Counted from the first letter of the stretch, positions 10,303-19,988 are shown. The stretch: DNA of 64,000 nucleotides from Roseibacillus persicicus (GCF_014651675.1 NZ_BMXI01000008.1:124001-188000), one strand, 5' to 3'. The notes: a model not told the origin generated them from the letters alone. Translations and numbers: made by a program.

Positions 10303-10965
10303 TCAAGACCTCTTATCACAGCTTAAAGGTGCAAGAGCGCACACCTCTTTGAGCTTCTCGGAGACCTTGTTCCAAATTTGTGAGTCTACCTCAGGTACTG
10401 AAGTCTGCGAATTTATCCGAACCGTGAAATCATCAGTGATCGAGTCGAAAATCGACTTACAACTCTTCAAATTTTCGACGCTCTCAAACTCATTTCCTTG
10501 ACCGTCACGAATACCAATACGGTTTAAAGCCTCGTCGACAGTAATCTCTAAAATGAAGAGCATATCCGGCTTTGGAGCAAAAGCCTCGTTCAATGATCTA
10601 ATTTCAACCGGATCTAATCCTCGTGCTCCTTGGTAAGCGATCGTCGAGAAATAATAACGGTCGATGATCACAACCTTACCTTCAGCCAAACTAGGGCGGA
10701 TTTTGTTGGTAACGTGCTCCTGACGATCTTTAATGAAAAGCTCGAGTTCTTCTCCCGCATCCTTTCTGCCAGAAAACGCCGAATCACGAAGTAACTTTCC
10801 CCACGTTCCATCTGTCGGCTCTTTAGTCAAAACCACCTCAAACTCGTCGTCCTTAAGACGGCTTGCAAGGTTAGCGGCATGGGTTGTTTTCCCCGAGCCA
10901 TCGATTCCCTCAAATACAATCAAGAGCCCATTCGGAATTTTTCTGGAAGTATTAGCGATGGGCAT
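10303..10965 (-). CDS. tmk: Thymidylate kinase (dTMP kinase)
   Basis: Phosphorylates dTMP to dTDP, an essential step to dTTP, in the cytosol. The 220-residue protein carries the P-loop LLIVFEGIDGSGKTTHAANL, the LTKEPTDGTWGKLLR segment, the FIKDRQEHV lid-side motif, the VVIIDRYYFSTIAYQGARGL DRY motif and a DEALNRI helix. This length is normal for bacterial Tmk. The first 10 residues are extra compared with the usual start at the P-loop strand. The gene and the 75 bases before it look AT-richer than their surroundings, and just upstream lie the truncated start of another tmk and a tRNA-Arg fragment, so this copy probably arrived by horizontal transfer and replaced the resident gene. Confidence 0.93.
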   Translation of the reverse strand: MPIANTSRKIPNGLLIVFEGIDGSGKTTHAANLASRLKDDEFEVVLTKEPTDGTWGKLLRDSAFSGRKDAGEELELFIKDRQEHVTNKIRPSLAEGKVVIIDRYYFSTIAYQGARGLDPVEIRSLNEAFAPKPDMLFILEITVDEALNRIGIRDGQGNEFESVENLKSCKSIFDSITDDFTVRINSQTSVPEVDSQIWNKVSEKLKEVCALAPLSCDKRS

Positions 10966-11049
10966 TTCTAGGCTTCCTTTGACAAGACTGCCAATCGAAA
11001 AATTCTTGATTTGAACTCAAAATGCGCTTGCTCAAAGGGAATTAGCCCG

Positions 11050-11069
11050 ACGGATTAGAAGTCCGTTGC
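11050..11069 (-). repeat. 20-base copy of the tRNA-Arg(TCT) anticodon arm (possible attachment-site scar)
   Basis: These 20 bases are identical to 13443-13462 inside the intact tRNA-Arg gene and lie in the same orientation. They cover the whole 17-base anticodon stem-loop plus three bases. The match does not extend on either side. Anticodon arms of tRNA genes are common crossover sites for tyrosine integrases, so this may be an old att half-site. No integrase gene is visible between or near the copies. Confidence 0.7.
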
Positions 11070-11095
11070 CCCAACTATCCCTTCCGGATGCAACC

Positions 11096-11137
11096 AGACT
11101 TCCCCGTTCCATCGATTCCTTCAAAGACGATCAGCAT
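11096..11137 (-). pseudogene. Truncated 5' end of a second tmk gene
   Basis: Reading from the ATG at 11137 on the minus strand gives MLIVFEGIDGTGKS, the canonical start and P-loop of thymidylate kinase, preceded by GTAGGAG. After the serine the similarity stops and the frame closes within a few codons at a TAG. Only 14 codons survive. It lies 170 bases upstream of the intact tmk and in the same orientation, so it is best read as the remains of the resident tmk displaced by the present copy. Confidence 0.75.
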
Positions 11138-11266
11138 CTCCTACGAGTGCTAACCGAACCCCGCGCGAACCTCCCGCCAAAAAAGCGTAATTCGTATTTC
11201 GAAAGAAATGGAGACGGCGATGAAGTATACTCATCCCTCTCTTTTCCAACCCCTCGGCTCCTTCTC

Positions 11267-12649
11267 ATGAAACCACTTCTCCTTCTCCTCGTCAGTGTGC
11301 TGACTTCCTCCCTGGCCCTCGCGGAAAGCAAGCCCAACATCCTCTTCATCTTTGCCGACGACTGGGGATGGGGCGACCTGAGCTGCCACGGACATCCTTT
11401 TGTGAAGACGCCCAATATCGACCGGCTGGCGGAGGAGGGCACCGACTTCTATCGCTTCACCGTCGCCAGCGGCGTCTGTTCACCCAGCCGCGCGGCCGTG
11501 ATGACGGGGCACTTTCCCGCACGCTACAACATCGACGGACACTTCGCCTGGGTGCCCAGCAACGCCCGGCGCGGGATGCCGGATTGGCTGAGCCCGCAAG
11601 CCCCGCTCCTGCCGCGGTTTTTGCAAAAGGCCGGATACGCCACCGCGCATTATGGCAAGTGGCACCTCTCCAACGACATGATTCCCGATTCTCCGCTGCC
11701 CAGCGAATACGGTTACGATGCCTACGGCGCCTTCAACTGTGCCGGCGAGCAAATGCCAGTCCACGAGGACTCGCAGCACACCATCGACTTCATCGAAAAG
11801 AGCCAGCGCGAAGGAAAGCCCTTCTTCGTCAATCTCTGGATCCACGAGCCCCACACTCCCTTCCACGTCATTCCGAAATACCGCTACCGCTTTCCCGACC
11901 TCGAGGAGAAAGACAACATCTACGCCTCCGTCCTTTCCCACGCCGACGACCGCATCGGCGAAGTTCTCGATGCTCTGGACCGGCTCAAGCTCACCGAGAA
12001 CACCCTCGTGATCTTCAGCTCTGACAATGGTCCCGCCCGAGCCTCCGACGCAGCCGAGCTCGCCCTCAGCTACGACACCGCCACCGGAGCGGGTTACGGA
12101 ATCGCAGCCTCCCAAGGCATCACCGGCGGCCGCAAGGGATACAAAGCGAGCATCTACGAAGGGGGAGTGGGCGTGCCCTTCATCGCCCGCTGGCCTGGCA
12201 AAATTGCCGCAGGCAAGGTCGACAAAGACACCCTCATCTCAGCAGTCGATCTCTTGCCCAGTTTCTGCGAACTCGCGGGAGCGGACCTTCCGGGGGACTA
12301 CGTGCCCGATGGGATTAGCCACGCCTCCACCTTGCAGGGAAAAGCCGCTCCGCAACGGGAGAAACCTCTCTTCTGGAAAATCAATGGCACTTGGCCCCAG
12401 AACAAGAGAAAGCCAGAACACTGGGCATCCTTTGCCATCGTCGATCAAGATTGGAAACTGCTTTCTAACAAAGACGGCAGCTACGCCGAGCTCTACAACC
12501 TCGCCACCGACCCGCTCGAAAAAACCGACCTCAAAGACAAGCAGCCCGAAACCACCCAAGAGCTTCTCGCGAAATTAAAGGCCTGGAAAGAAACCCTTCC
12601 CACCCAGCCCGACCCGAGCTGTTTTTCAAAGGAACGTGCCAAGAAGTAA
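11267..12649 (+). CDS. Secreted sulfatase (arylsulfatase family)
   Basis: Hydrolyses sulfate esters, probably from sulfated polysaccharides, outside the cytoplasm. The chosen ATG at 11267 begins a clear signal peptide (MKPLLLLLVSVLTSSLALAE), directly followed by PNILFIFADDWGWGDLSC with the metal-binding aspartates. The formylglycine motif is CSPSR with Cys71, followed by GKWHLS and later SDNGPAR and GGRKGYKASIYEGGVGVPF motifs. At 460 residues it is a typical S1-family sulfatase and needs a formylglycine-generating enzyme, which is not in this window. It ends exactly where the convergent gene at 12650 ends. The upstream region also holds the tmk remnant. Confidence 0.93.
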   Translation: MKPLLLLLVSVLTSSLALAESKPNILFIFADDWGWGDLSCHGHPFVKTPNIDRLAEEGTDFYRFTVASGVCSPSRAAVMTGHFPARYNIDGHFAWVPSNARRGMPDWLSPQAPLLPRFLQKAGYATAHYGKWHLSNDMIPDSPLPSEYGYDAYGAFNCAGEQMPVHEDSQHTIDFIEKSQREGKPFFVNLWIHEPHTPFHVIPKYRYRFPDLEEKDNIYASVLSHADDRIGEVLDALDRLKLTENTLVIFSSDNGPARASDAAELALSYDTATGAGYGIAASQGITGGRKGYKASIYEGGVGVPFIARWPGKIAAGKVDKDTLISAVDLLPSFCELAGADLPGDYVPDGISHASTLQGKAAPQREKPLFWKINGTWPQNKRKPEHWASFAIVDQDWKLLSNKDGSYAELYNLATDPLEKTDLKDKQPETTQELLAKLKAWKETLPTQPDPSCFSKERAKK

Positions 12650-13396
12650 TTAGGAAGGCTCAGGCCGGTGCGCCTTTTTGGCAATCGTCCGCGTTTCCAC
12701 CAAGCGACCCGCCCCATCACAGACATAAAGGTCCTCGAAGTCCGCCGGAAAGGGGTGATGGGAGAGGAACGCTTGTAGGAGGGTGAAGTAGTCGCTTTCC
12801 ACATCCTCGCTAGATGTCACCGCCTCCAGGCAATGCTTCAGCTTCTTCCGATCCGAAGTTCCAAAAGCCACCGGCACCGGATCGAAGTCGTGCCACGTCC
12901 CGGGATGTCGCACCTCATCGCTAAAAGTCGAAACACAAGGCACCGCCAGACCCACCTTCCTCAGCGATTTGGGGAGGGTCAGGTATTTGATTCTTTTTAC
13001 CCCATAAAGATAGTCCTGCTTGCGGCCACCTCTGCTCAGGACTCCGATTTGAATCAGCGAAGGTTCGGAAACGCTCTCCACCATCGCCGCCGTGAGAAGA
13101 CCGTTCTTAAAGTTATCTCGCGAAACCCACGCAAAGATTCCCATCAATGTTCCCACCGCCAGACCCACAAGGCCAATCAAGGCACCCAGAATTCCCAAGA
13201 GCCAAGCCAGGATACCCGCCAGCAATATCGCCGCTCCAATTAAAAGACCTGCAATCAACAAGGACCAAAGAGTGAACTTGCACATCCAAGTCTCATTGAA
13301 CCAAACATAGCGGAAAAGATTGGGGTTAAAATTCGTCGCCGAGGAAGCTTGGCTCCAATTTCGCGAACTTCCTGCAGCTCCAATCTCTTTACTCAT
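12650..13396 (-). CDS. Membrane protein of unknown function (possibly DUF3239)
   Basis: A 248-residue protein with a basic/aromatic N-terminus (NPNLFRYVWFNETWM), two or three hydrophobic spans at about residues 40-90 (LLIAGLLIGAAILLAGILAW and LIGLVGLAVGTLMGIFAW), then a soluble C-terminal domain of 150 residues. The segment VSRDNFKNGLLTAAMVES followed later by YGVKRI resembles the DUF3239 family of unknown function, but I hold that loosely. It is convergent with the sulfatase gene with no gap, and its start lies 13 bases from the 3' end of tRNA-Arg. Confidence 0.7.
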   Translation of the reverse strand: MSKEIGAAGSSRNWSQASSATNFNPNLFRYVWFNETWMCKFTLWSLLIAGLLIGAAILLAGILAWLLGILGALIGLVGLAVGTLMGIFAWVSRDNFKNGLLTAAMVESVSEPSLIQIGVLSRGGRKQDYLYGVKRIKYLTLPKSLRKVGLAVPCVSTFSDEVRHPGTWHDFDPVPVAFGTSDRKKLKHCLEAVTSSEDVESDYFTLLQAFLSHHPFPADFEDLYVCDGAGRLVETRTIAKKAHRPEPS

Positions 13397-13409
13397 AATC
13401 AGAAAGAAA

Positions 13410-13486
<77 letters not shown>

Positions 13487-13603
13487 GTCTGCAGCCACTG
13501 CCTACACGATGGACTGGAGGCCGTCAATGACAGGAGGCCATGGGGAGGCCTGTTTTTCTTTCCTCTTGAAACACCCCAGCTCCTTGGCAAGTAGGTTCTT
13601 GTG

Positions 13604-15586
13604 ATGCGTTTTTTCACCCTTCTCTTATTCGCCGCGCAAGGGCTCACGGCGGCGCCCAACATCATTTTCATACTCTGTGATGATCTCGGGTATGGCGACT
13701 TGGGGGTCACTTGGCAGAACGAACGCTCCAGCAGCAAGAAACATCACACCCCCCACCTCGACCGCATGGCGGCGGAGGGAGTGCTGATGGACCGGCACTA
13801 CTGTCCCGCGCCCGTCTGTGCTCCTTCGCGCGGGTCGTTTCTAACAGGCTTTCATCAAGGGCACTGTGGGATTCGCAACAACCAGTTCGACAAAGCCTTG
13901 CCCAACGATCACACCGTGGCCAGCACCCTGAAGGCCGGTGGATATCGCACCGCCCTGGTGGGCAAGTATGGCCTGCAGGGTAAAGGCAAGAACGCCGCCG
14001 AGTGGCCGGCCTATCCTACCAAGCGCGGCTTCGACGACTTCTTTGGCTACGTGCGCCATGCCGATGGTCATGTGCACTATCCCGCGCACGAATGGCCGCT
14101 GGGAAACAGTGCCGGCCACCGCTCCAAGAAGCAGGTGTGGTGGAACAACCTGGAAGTCTCGGCCACCCTCGACAAGTGCTTCACGGGTGATCTTTTCACA
14201 GCCTTTGCCAAGAAATGGATCGTGGAAGGCTTGGAGGAAAAACCAGATCAGCCCTTCTTTCTCTATCTCGCCTACGACACTCCCCATGCCGCCTTGCAAC
14301 TGCCCACCGGCCCCTATCCCGAGGGTGGAGGACTGAAGGGTGGCCTGCAGTGGACTGGAAAACCCGGTGCCATGATCAATACCGCCCAAGGCCAGATCGA
14401 CTCGTGGGTTCACCCCGATCACAAACAACCCGGTTGGACCAAAACTGAGAAACGGCAGGCGGGTATGATTCGGCGCCTCGACGACTCGGTGGGTGACTTG
14501 CTGCAGCTCTTGAAAGACCTCGAGATTGACGACAACACCCTGGTCATCTTCACCAGCGACAACGGGCCGCACGACGTCCATTACCTCGCCGAAGCCAAAT
14601 ACGATGCCACCCGCTTCCAGTCCTATGGCCCCCTCAACGGCATCAAACGCGATGTGTTGGAAGGAGGAATCCGGACCCCAACCCTCGTTCGCTGGCCTGA
14701 GAAGATTCCTGCCGGTAAAGTCAATGACACGCCCTCGCAGTTCCATGACTGGATGACCACCTTTCTCGCCGCCGCTGGATTGCCTTTGCCTGCGCAGGCG
14801 GATGGGGTCTCTCTTTTAGCTACATTGACTGGTCAGGGAGAACAGGAAGACTCGACGGTCTATGTGGAATATGCCGTGGTAGGTCGCACTCCGAACTATC
14901 CCGACTTCGAAGAGAACCATCGCAATGCGCCTCGCAAAGAGATGCAGGTCGTTCTGGTCGATCACTATAAAGGAATTCGCACCCATATCTCCCAGCCCGA
15001 CCAACCCTTTCGCATCTATGATCTGACAACCGATCAAAGGGAAAAGGACAACCTCGCCGGCAGCTCAACCCGATTCGAAAAACTCCAGGAAACCATGCAA
15101 AAGCGGGTCCTCCAGATCCGACGACCCGACTCCAGCGCCCGCCGCCCTTATGATTCATTGCCCATCCCTTCCATCTCTCCCATCGAGACTGAACAGGGTC
15201 TCAGGGTGAAATTCCAAGCCGGTTCCTTTCCCTGGGTTCCCAGGCTGAACGAACTGAATGAAACGGAGGTTGAGACCTTGAATTTCCAAGCTCCCGTGGC
15301 AGGGGCTGTTGAGTATTCCGGATTGTTAGAAATTTCCGAAGAAGGGGAATATACTTTCGAACTGTCGGGTTCGATTCAAGCGGTGCTCCGCCTCCATCAG
15401 GCCATCATGATTGATACTGATTCTCCCTCGACCAAACCAGTGGACTCTGCCAAGGGCACAGTCAGACTGGAAAAGGGTCTGCATCCCTTCCGATTGTCCT
15501 ATCTAACGAATGGACCTTCCCCTCAATTGATAATCCGCAGAAAGGGAAATCAAAATTTCAAGTTCACTTTCCATCGGTCGTTGTAG
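13604..15586 (+). CDS. Secreted sulfatase with C-terminal beta-sandwich domain
   Basis: A 660-residue exported sulfatase. A signal peptide (MRFFTLLLFAAQGLTA) leads into PNIIFILCDDLGYGDLG; the formylglycine motif is CAPSR with Cys72; GKYGLQGKGK, TSDNGPHD and GIRTPTLVRWP are further conserved blocks. After the catalytic part ends near residue 510, about 145 residues (roughly FQAPVAGAVEYSGLLEISEE, then YTFELSGSIQAVLRL, then KGLHPFRLSYL) form a PA14-like or similar beta-sandwich, which in related enzymes often binds carbohydrate. A GTG directly before the ATG is an alternative start. The substrate is not readable from sequence. Confidence 0.92.
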   Translation: MRFFTLLLFAAQGLTAAPNIIFILCDDLGYGDLGVTWQNERSSSKKHHTPHLDRMAAEGVLMDRHYCPAPVCAPSRGSFLTGFHQGHCGIRNNQFDKALPNDHTVASTLKAGGYRTALVGKYGLQGKGKNAAEWPAYPTKRGFDDFFGYVRHADGHVHYPAHEWPLGNSAGHRSKKQVWWNNLEVSATLDKCFTGDLFTAFAKKWIVEGLEEKPDQPFFLYLAYDTPHAALQLPTGPYPEGGGLKGGLQWTGKPGAMINTAQGQIDSWVHPDHKQPGWTKTEKRQAGMIRRLDDSVGDLLQLLKDLEIDDNTLVIFTSDNGPHDVHYLAEAKYDATRFQSYGPLNGIKRDVLEGGIRTPTLVRWPEKIPAGKVNDTPSQFHDWMTTFLAAAGLPLPAQADGVSLLATLTGQGEQEDSTVYVEYAVVGRTPNYPDFEENHRNAPRKEMQVVLVDHYKGIRTHISQPDQPFRIYDLTTDQREKDNLAGSSTRFEKLQETMQKRVLQIRRPDSSARRPYDSLPIPSISPIETEQGLRVKFQAGSFPWVPRLNELNETEVETLNFQAPVAGAVEYSGLLEISEEGEYTFELSGSIQAVLRLHQAIMIDTDSPSTKPVDSAKGTVRLEKGLHPFRLSYLTNGPSPQLIIRRKGNQNFKFTFHRSL

Positions 15587-15677
15587 CCGATTGGCGACTC
15601 GGCATAAACTATCATTCTCCGTGCATTGATTGGGTCACTCTTGCTTAGTTGAAGAAGAACAGTAGATTGGTACTGCT

Positions 15678-16112
15678 ATGAAAACAGTTATCGCCGCAAT
15701 CGACTTCTCCGACGTCAGCGCCAAAGTCCTCAAGCAAGCGAGCGAACTCGCCAAAGCCACTGGAGCAAAGGTTACTCTGGTCCATGGAATTGAGCAGCTT
15801 GCCGCCTTCTACGACATCTATGGATATACCATCCCCGATGCCGCCAACTTCGAGACCCACGCCCGGGAGCGGGCGGAGGACTCTCTCGCGGAACGAGCAA
15901 AGACTCTGCAACTTCCTGCGGAACAGGTTGACTACAAAGTCTTGGAAGGCCCGTTCCTCGAAACTCTGCTCGACTACGCCAAGGAAGCAAACGCCGATCT
16001 CTTGATCCTCGGTAGTCATGGTCATGGGGTCGTGGCCCGCATGCTTCTCGGTTCTACCGCCCAGCGTGTGATCAGCCACACCTCCATTCCGACCCTGATT
16101 GTTCCCGCGTAG
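15678..16112 (+). CDS. Universal stress protein UspA family
   Basis: A 144-residue single-domain universal stress protein. It starts MKTVIAAIDFSDVSAKVLKQ and ends with the ATP-binding signature LILGSHGHGVVARMLLGSTA followed by HTSIPTLIVPA, so it belongs to the ATP-binding subgroup. These cytosolic proteins help survival under starvation and redox stress. It stands alone between a sulfatase and the DUF58 gene, with about 75 to 90 bases of intergenic sequence on each side, and has no visible operon partner. Confidence 0.93.
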   Translation: MKTVIAAIDFSDVSAKVLKQASELAKATGAKVTLVHGIEQLAAFYDIYGYTIPDAANFETHARERAEDSLAERAKTLQLPAEQVDYKVLEGPFLETLLDYAKEANADLLILGSHGHGVVARMLLGSTAQRVISHTSIPTLIVPA

Positions 16113-16187
16113 GAACTTCTCCTCAAATCAGGGCCAACCTTCGATTCCGGATTGGAGATAGTCGTAAATTGGGGTTAGCTTGCAGCA

Positions 16188-17558
16188 GTGAGCGAAGCCC
16201 GACTGCGATTTCTCCACCGGTCCTACAGCCGCACCGGACGGTGGGGTTGGCGCATCGCGCGCCGAATCAGGTCCTTCGGATGGGGCTTGGCCATGCTGGC
16301 CACCATCACGGCAGTGCTCGGGACCGATGTCGAGAAGTCAGCGATCTACATGATCTTTTGCTTCACCGTTTGCGCCATCGCCATGGGGTTGATATGGGCC
16401 ATCGGCCGCAAGGCAAAGCTAACGGGAAAGCGTCACCTGCCAGAGTTCGGGAGTGTGGGGCAGGAGATGCAATACACCGTGGAGGTCAAAAATGAAGGCC
16501 GTCGCACTCTCAAGGCCATGCTCTTCGAAGAGTGGCCCCCGGATCCCAGGCCTGACTTCGAGACCTTCGCCAACACCCCCGAGCCCGGAGAAGAGAAACG
16601 CAATATTGTCGACCGCAAGATGCTTTTCTATCGCTGGACCTGGCTGCAGGAGAGGGAACGGGGATACAACCTGTTGGAAGCCTCGCAATCCCCTCGCACC
16701 ATCGAAGCGGGAAAGACAGGCAAGCTCACTTTCCACCTCACTCCCCAACACCGGGGCATCCTCAAGCTTGCCGAACTCCGGGTTTTGCTACCCGATCCAT
16801 TCGGTTTGTTCCAACGTTGTCGCAAGGTGGACACGGAAGAAGACCACATCATCGTTTTGCCCAAGCGCTATCCACTCGGCCACTTCTCCATTCCTGGACG
16901 AGCTCACCTTCACCTGGGAGGAGAAGCCGCTTCGAACAGCGTGGGACAAACGGGCGATTTTCTCCACTTGCGCGACTACCGTTCCGGAGATGCCATGCGT
17001 TCGGTCGATTGGAAATCCTGGGCTCGCACTGGCATTCCTGTCGTGCGGGAATACGAAGACAACTTCTTTCCCCACTACGGCGTAGTTCTCGATACCTCGG
17101 GGCCTCCGGGCGAACGATTCGAGGAGGCTATCTCGGTCGCTTCGTCCTTCGTTGCCAGCATGGATACCCAGGAATGCCTCTTGGACCTCATCTTTATCGG
17201 GGAAAAAAGCTATCGCGTGACCGCCGGGCAAGGGGTCGCCCGTCGGGGTAAGCTTCTGGAGGTCTTGGCAGGAGTCCAGCCGCATTTGACTGCTGATTTC
17301 ACCGCCCTGGAAGCACTCGTTTGTCGCGAGAGCGAGCACCTCACCGGCATACTCATTATCTTCCCCGACTGGTCGGACGAACGACGCGAGTTTCTCAATC
17401 AACTGCGATCCCGCGGATTGGATACCACTGCTTTTGTGATCGTCAATGACGCTTCGCAAAAGACCTTTCAAGACCACCCCGTCCCGGACGTCCATCCTTT
17501 GCACGTCAACCAGGTCGCCCGGGACCTCACGTTAGCCGCCTCCAAGTTCTCGTCATGA
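16188..17558 (+). CDS. DUF58 domain protein (membrane anchored)
   Basis: A 456-residue inner-membrane protein starting at a GTG. Two hydrophobic spans lie at about residues 30-75 (GWGLAMLATITAVLG and YMIFCFTVCAIAMGLIWAIG), followed by an immunoglobulin-like domain and the DUF58 signature HLRDYRSGDAMRSVDWKSWA around residue 270. A von Willebrand A-like region follows, beginning VVLDTSGPPGERFEEAIS. DUF58 proteins usually sit beside a MoxR ATPase and a transglutaminase membrane protein; here the transglutaminase is next (4-base ATGA overlap) but no MoxR is adjacent. The pair probably acts on envelope assembly, but function is not known for the family. Confidence 0.88.
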   Translation: MSEARLRFLHRSYSRTGRWGWRIARRIRSFGWGLAMLATITAVLGTDVEKSAIYMIFCFTVCAIAMGLIWAIGRKAKLTGKRHLPEFGSVGQEMQYTVEVKNEGRRTLKAMLFEEWPPDPRPDFETFANTPEPGEEKRNIVDRKMLFYRWTWLQERERGYNLLEASQSPRTIEAGKTGKLTFHLTPQHRGILKLAELRVLLPDPFGLFQRCRKVDTEEDHIIVLPKRYPLGHFSIPGRAHLHLGGEAASNSVGQTGDFLHLRDYRSGDAMRSVDWKSWARTGIPVVREYEDNFFPHYGVVLDTSGPPGERFEEAISVASSFVASMDTQECLLDLIFIGEKSYRVTAGQGVARRGKLLEVLAGVQPHLTADFTALEALVCRESEHLTGILIIFPDWSDERREFLNQLRSRGLDTTAFVIVNDASQKTFQDHPVPDVHPLHVNQVARDLTLAASKFSS

Positions 17559-19783
17559 ACCTCTATCAGCCCACTCACTTTCCCAGCCCGCCCCGACTTC
17601 TGTTAGGGGTTTCGTTGTTGGTGTGGGGAGGTCTAACAGACCATCCCCTTTTCGCCTTGGGCGCGGCCTTTCTGGTGGAGGGTTGCCATTGGCTCAACTG
17701 GCGCTGGAAATTCGACCTCCGGGGTTATTCGCGGGCCTGGATCCTCTCCCTCATGGCCCTAGCCGGAACGGTAGGCTTTCACTCCCTCAATCTCTCTGGC
17801 CCCACTGCAATCCTCGCCTTCATCGAGTGGCTTCCCCTCATCTTTCTCCCCCTGATGTTGGCCCAACAATATGGTGAAGAAGTTGCCGTCCCCACCTCGG
17901 TTTTCTCCGTTATCGCCAGACAGCGGCTCAAGAGAGAACGGAAGTTGGGAAAGGTCATTGCTGAGTCCCGGATTCATCTGGGATATCCCTATTTCTCACT
18001 CGTCCTCATCGCCTCGGCCTTTCCCATCTCCGGCAACCTTGAGCACATGAAGCAGCAATGGATCTATTTCAGTCTCATGGTCGTCTTGGCAGGAATTGGC
18101 TTCTACTATAGCCATCGGAGTTCACAGCGGAGACTCTTTCCCTGGTTATTCATGCTCACCATGATTGGACTGAGCTCCATGGCTAGCAGCAGCGGTCTGG
18201 TCCAACTTTCCAGGTGGGTGCAGGAGGGAGGATTCCTCGGTTCAAAGGGATCCCGGCCACCGATTGAACACAACACTGCCATCGGGCGTCTCGGCGAATT
18301 GAAGCTCAGCCGCCGAATCCAGTGGCGGGTCAAAGTCCCCGAGGGCCAATCCCCGCCCAAGCGCCTGATGACACTGGCTTACAACAACTATCGCTCCAAC
18401 AGTTGGCAAACTTATGACCCTGACTTTGGGGACTACGAGCGCTCCTACACCGACCTCCTGACCATTGCCGATCAGAAGGACAAGGGGGAATTCGCATTCA
18501 ATACCGAAGACTTCGAGGTCAATGACCAACCAGCCCGAAACCAGGTTCCAATCCGCCTGTTAGGCGCCGTCGACAACAACCGCAAGGCATTGCCCTGTCC
18601 CTCCTCACCCGTTCTTTTCGCCCAGGCCAATGAGATCGACAGCATTGAGCAAAGCCAAATCGGCACCATTCTCGCCATCAACGCTGCCAACGTCATTGAT
18701 GTGGAGATCTGGACTGGCGACGATCCTTCTTTGCGCGAAGCCCCTCCCATCCAACGAATCCGCAATGCGCAAAAGTTGGAAGTGACCGCGCTTTCCCTTC
18801 CCAGTGGGTCCTACCACTCCACCAAGGAGCGTGTCCTTTTGGAGGACTTGATTCAGAAGTTGGGTCTCAAGAAGCTGAGCGACGAAGAGAAGGTCAAGGT
18901 TCTCGCGAAATACTTCCAAGAGAACTATCGCTATACCACCCACCTCAAAATAGCCGACACCCAGGCCAAAAGTGCCCTTCTTCAATTCCTCGATACCAAG
19001 CATGAAGGACACTGCGAGTATTTTGCCACCGCAACTACTCTTCTCCTTCGTGCGGCAGGGGTGCCGGCTCATTACGCGGTCGGCTTTGCGGTGCAGGAAA
19101 AGTCGAACCGACCGGGAGAATATGTCCTGCGCGGAACCCACGCCCACGCCTGGTGCCGGGCTTATCTCGGTGGGCGTAAGGAAACGGTGGTCGAAGAGCG
19201 CACCGTGAATGTGAACGGAGAAGAAAAGACTATCTCCATGTCACGCGAAGTCTGGACTGGTGGTCGCTGGACCGACGTCGACCTCACTCCTGCGGTGTGG
19301 CTCGCAATGGATTCCCCCAAGCCCAACTTGAAGGAACGAATTGCCGACAGCTTCCAGCGGATGCGGGAAGACTTCCAGCTTTGGCGGGCCAATGAAAAAA
19401 ACCGGGGCTGGGTCAACCTCACCCTCGTGATAATTGCGCTGGCGTTGGCAGCGTTCGTCATTTGGCGTTTGAGTGGCTCCCGAGTGCGGAGGGAGAATGC
19501 CATTGAGGACGACTCCAGCCGACCTGAAGGAGCCCCAACACCTCTGACCCTCTCATTACCCCAATTGGAGAAGACGCTCGGCCAGCGGCCTCCTGGGCAG
19601 GTGCTTTCAGATTGGTTGCAAAAGACTCTCCCTGACTTTCCGAAGCAATCCTATCGGCAGCTCTTTCAATTCCATGATCGGGAACGTTTCAGCAAGAGGC
19701 CTCTCAAGGGAGATGAAAGTCGTGAGTTTGAGTCCCTGGTACAGGCTCTGGTCGAGACTTGTGCCCAAAGGAAGGATCAGTAA
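17555..19783 (+). CDS. Transglutaminase-like membrane protein (TgpA type)
   Basis: A 742-residue membrane protein. Six or so N-terminal spans occupy residues 12-215, then a large periplasmic region with a transglutaminase core: catalytic Cys in GHCEYFATATTLLLRAAG, His in THAHAWCRAY and Asp in WTDVDLTPAVW, followed by one more membrane span (WVNLTLVIIALALAAFVIW) and a cytosolic C-terminal domain. This is the DUF3488/TgpA layout. The catalytic triad is complete, so a periplasmic cysteine protease or acyl-transfer activity is likely. The start codon overlaps the stop of the DUF58 gene (ATGA), so the two are translationally coupled. Confidence 0.9.
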   Translation: MNLYQPTHFPSPPRLLLGVSLLVWGGLTDHPLFALGAAFLVEGCHWLNWRWKFDLRGYSRAWILSLMALAGTVGFHSLNLSGPTAILAFIEWLPLIFLPLMLAQQYGEEVAVPTSVFSVIARQRLKRERKLGKVIAESRIHLGYPYFSLVLIASAFPISGNLEHMKQQWIYFSLMVVLAGIGFYYSHRSSQRRLFPWLFMLTMIGLSSMASSSGLVQLSRWVQEGGFLGSKGSRPPIEHNTAIGRLGELKLSRRIQWRVKVPEGQSPPKRLMTLAYNNYRSNSWQTYDPDFGDYERSYTDLLTIADQKDKGEFAFNTEDFEVNDQPARNQVPIRLLGAVDNNRKALPCPSSPVLFAQANEIDSIEQSQIGTILAINAANVIDVEIWTGDDPSLREAPPIQRIRNAQKLEVTALSLPSGSYHSTKERVLLEDLIQKLGLKKLSDEEKVKVLAKYFQENYRYTTHLKIADTQAKSALLQFLDTKHEGHCEYFATATTLLLRAAGVPAHYAVGFAVQEKSNRPGEYVLRGTHAHAWCRAYLGGRKETVVEERTVNVNGEEKTISMSREVWTGGRWTDVDLTPAVWLAMDSPKPNLKERIADSFQRMREDFQLWRANEKNRGWVNLTLVIIALALAAFVIWRLSGSRVRRENAIEDDSSRPEGAPTPLTLSLPQLEKTLGQRPPGQVLSDWLQKTLPDFPKQSYRQLFQFHDRERFSKRPLKGDESREFESLVQALVETCAQRKDQ

Positions 19784-19988
19784 TTTTTATTTTTATCATC
19801 AAAACCTTCTTCTTCTCTTTGCGAATAACTGCCCGAAACCTGTGTTCCCCATTGCAACCGTCAGTGTTCCCCGCCAGCAACAACCTCACAAACAAGTGCG
19901 AGCCCAGCCTTGAAAACCCCTCTTTTGGAGGACCGGTAAAGTTGTCGTTTTTTTACCCACGAGTTATTCACAGTCTTTTGCCCACCCC

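Noticed and set aside
19964-19972. TTATTCACA, a match to the DnaA-box consensus, before ribD
   Set aside because: A single box without a cluster or dnaA/dnaN nearby is expected by chance; not evidence for an origin.
19784-19988. Possible FMN riboswitch upstream of ribD
   Set aside because: None of the conserved FMN-aptamer blocks is visible in these 205 bases.
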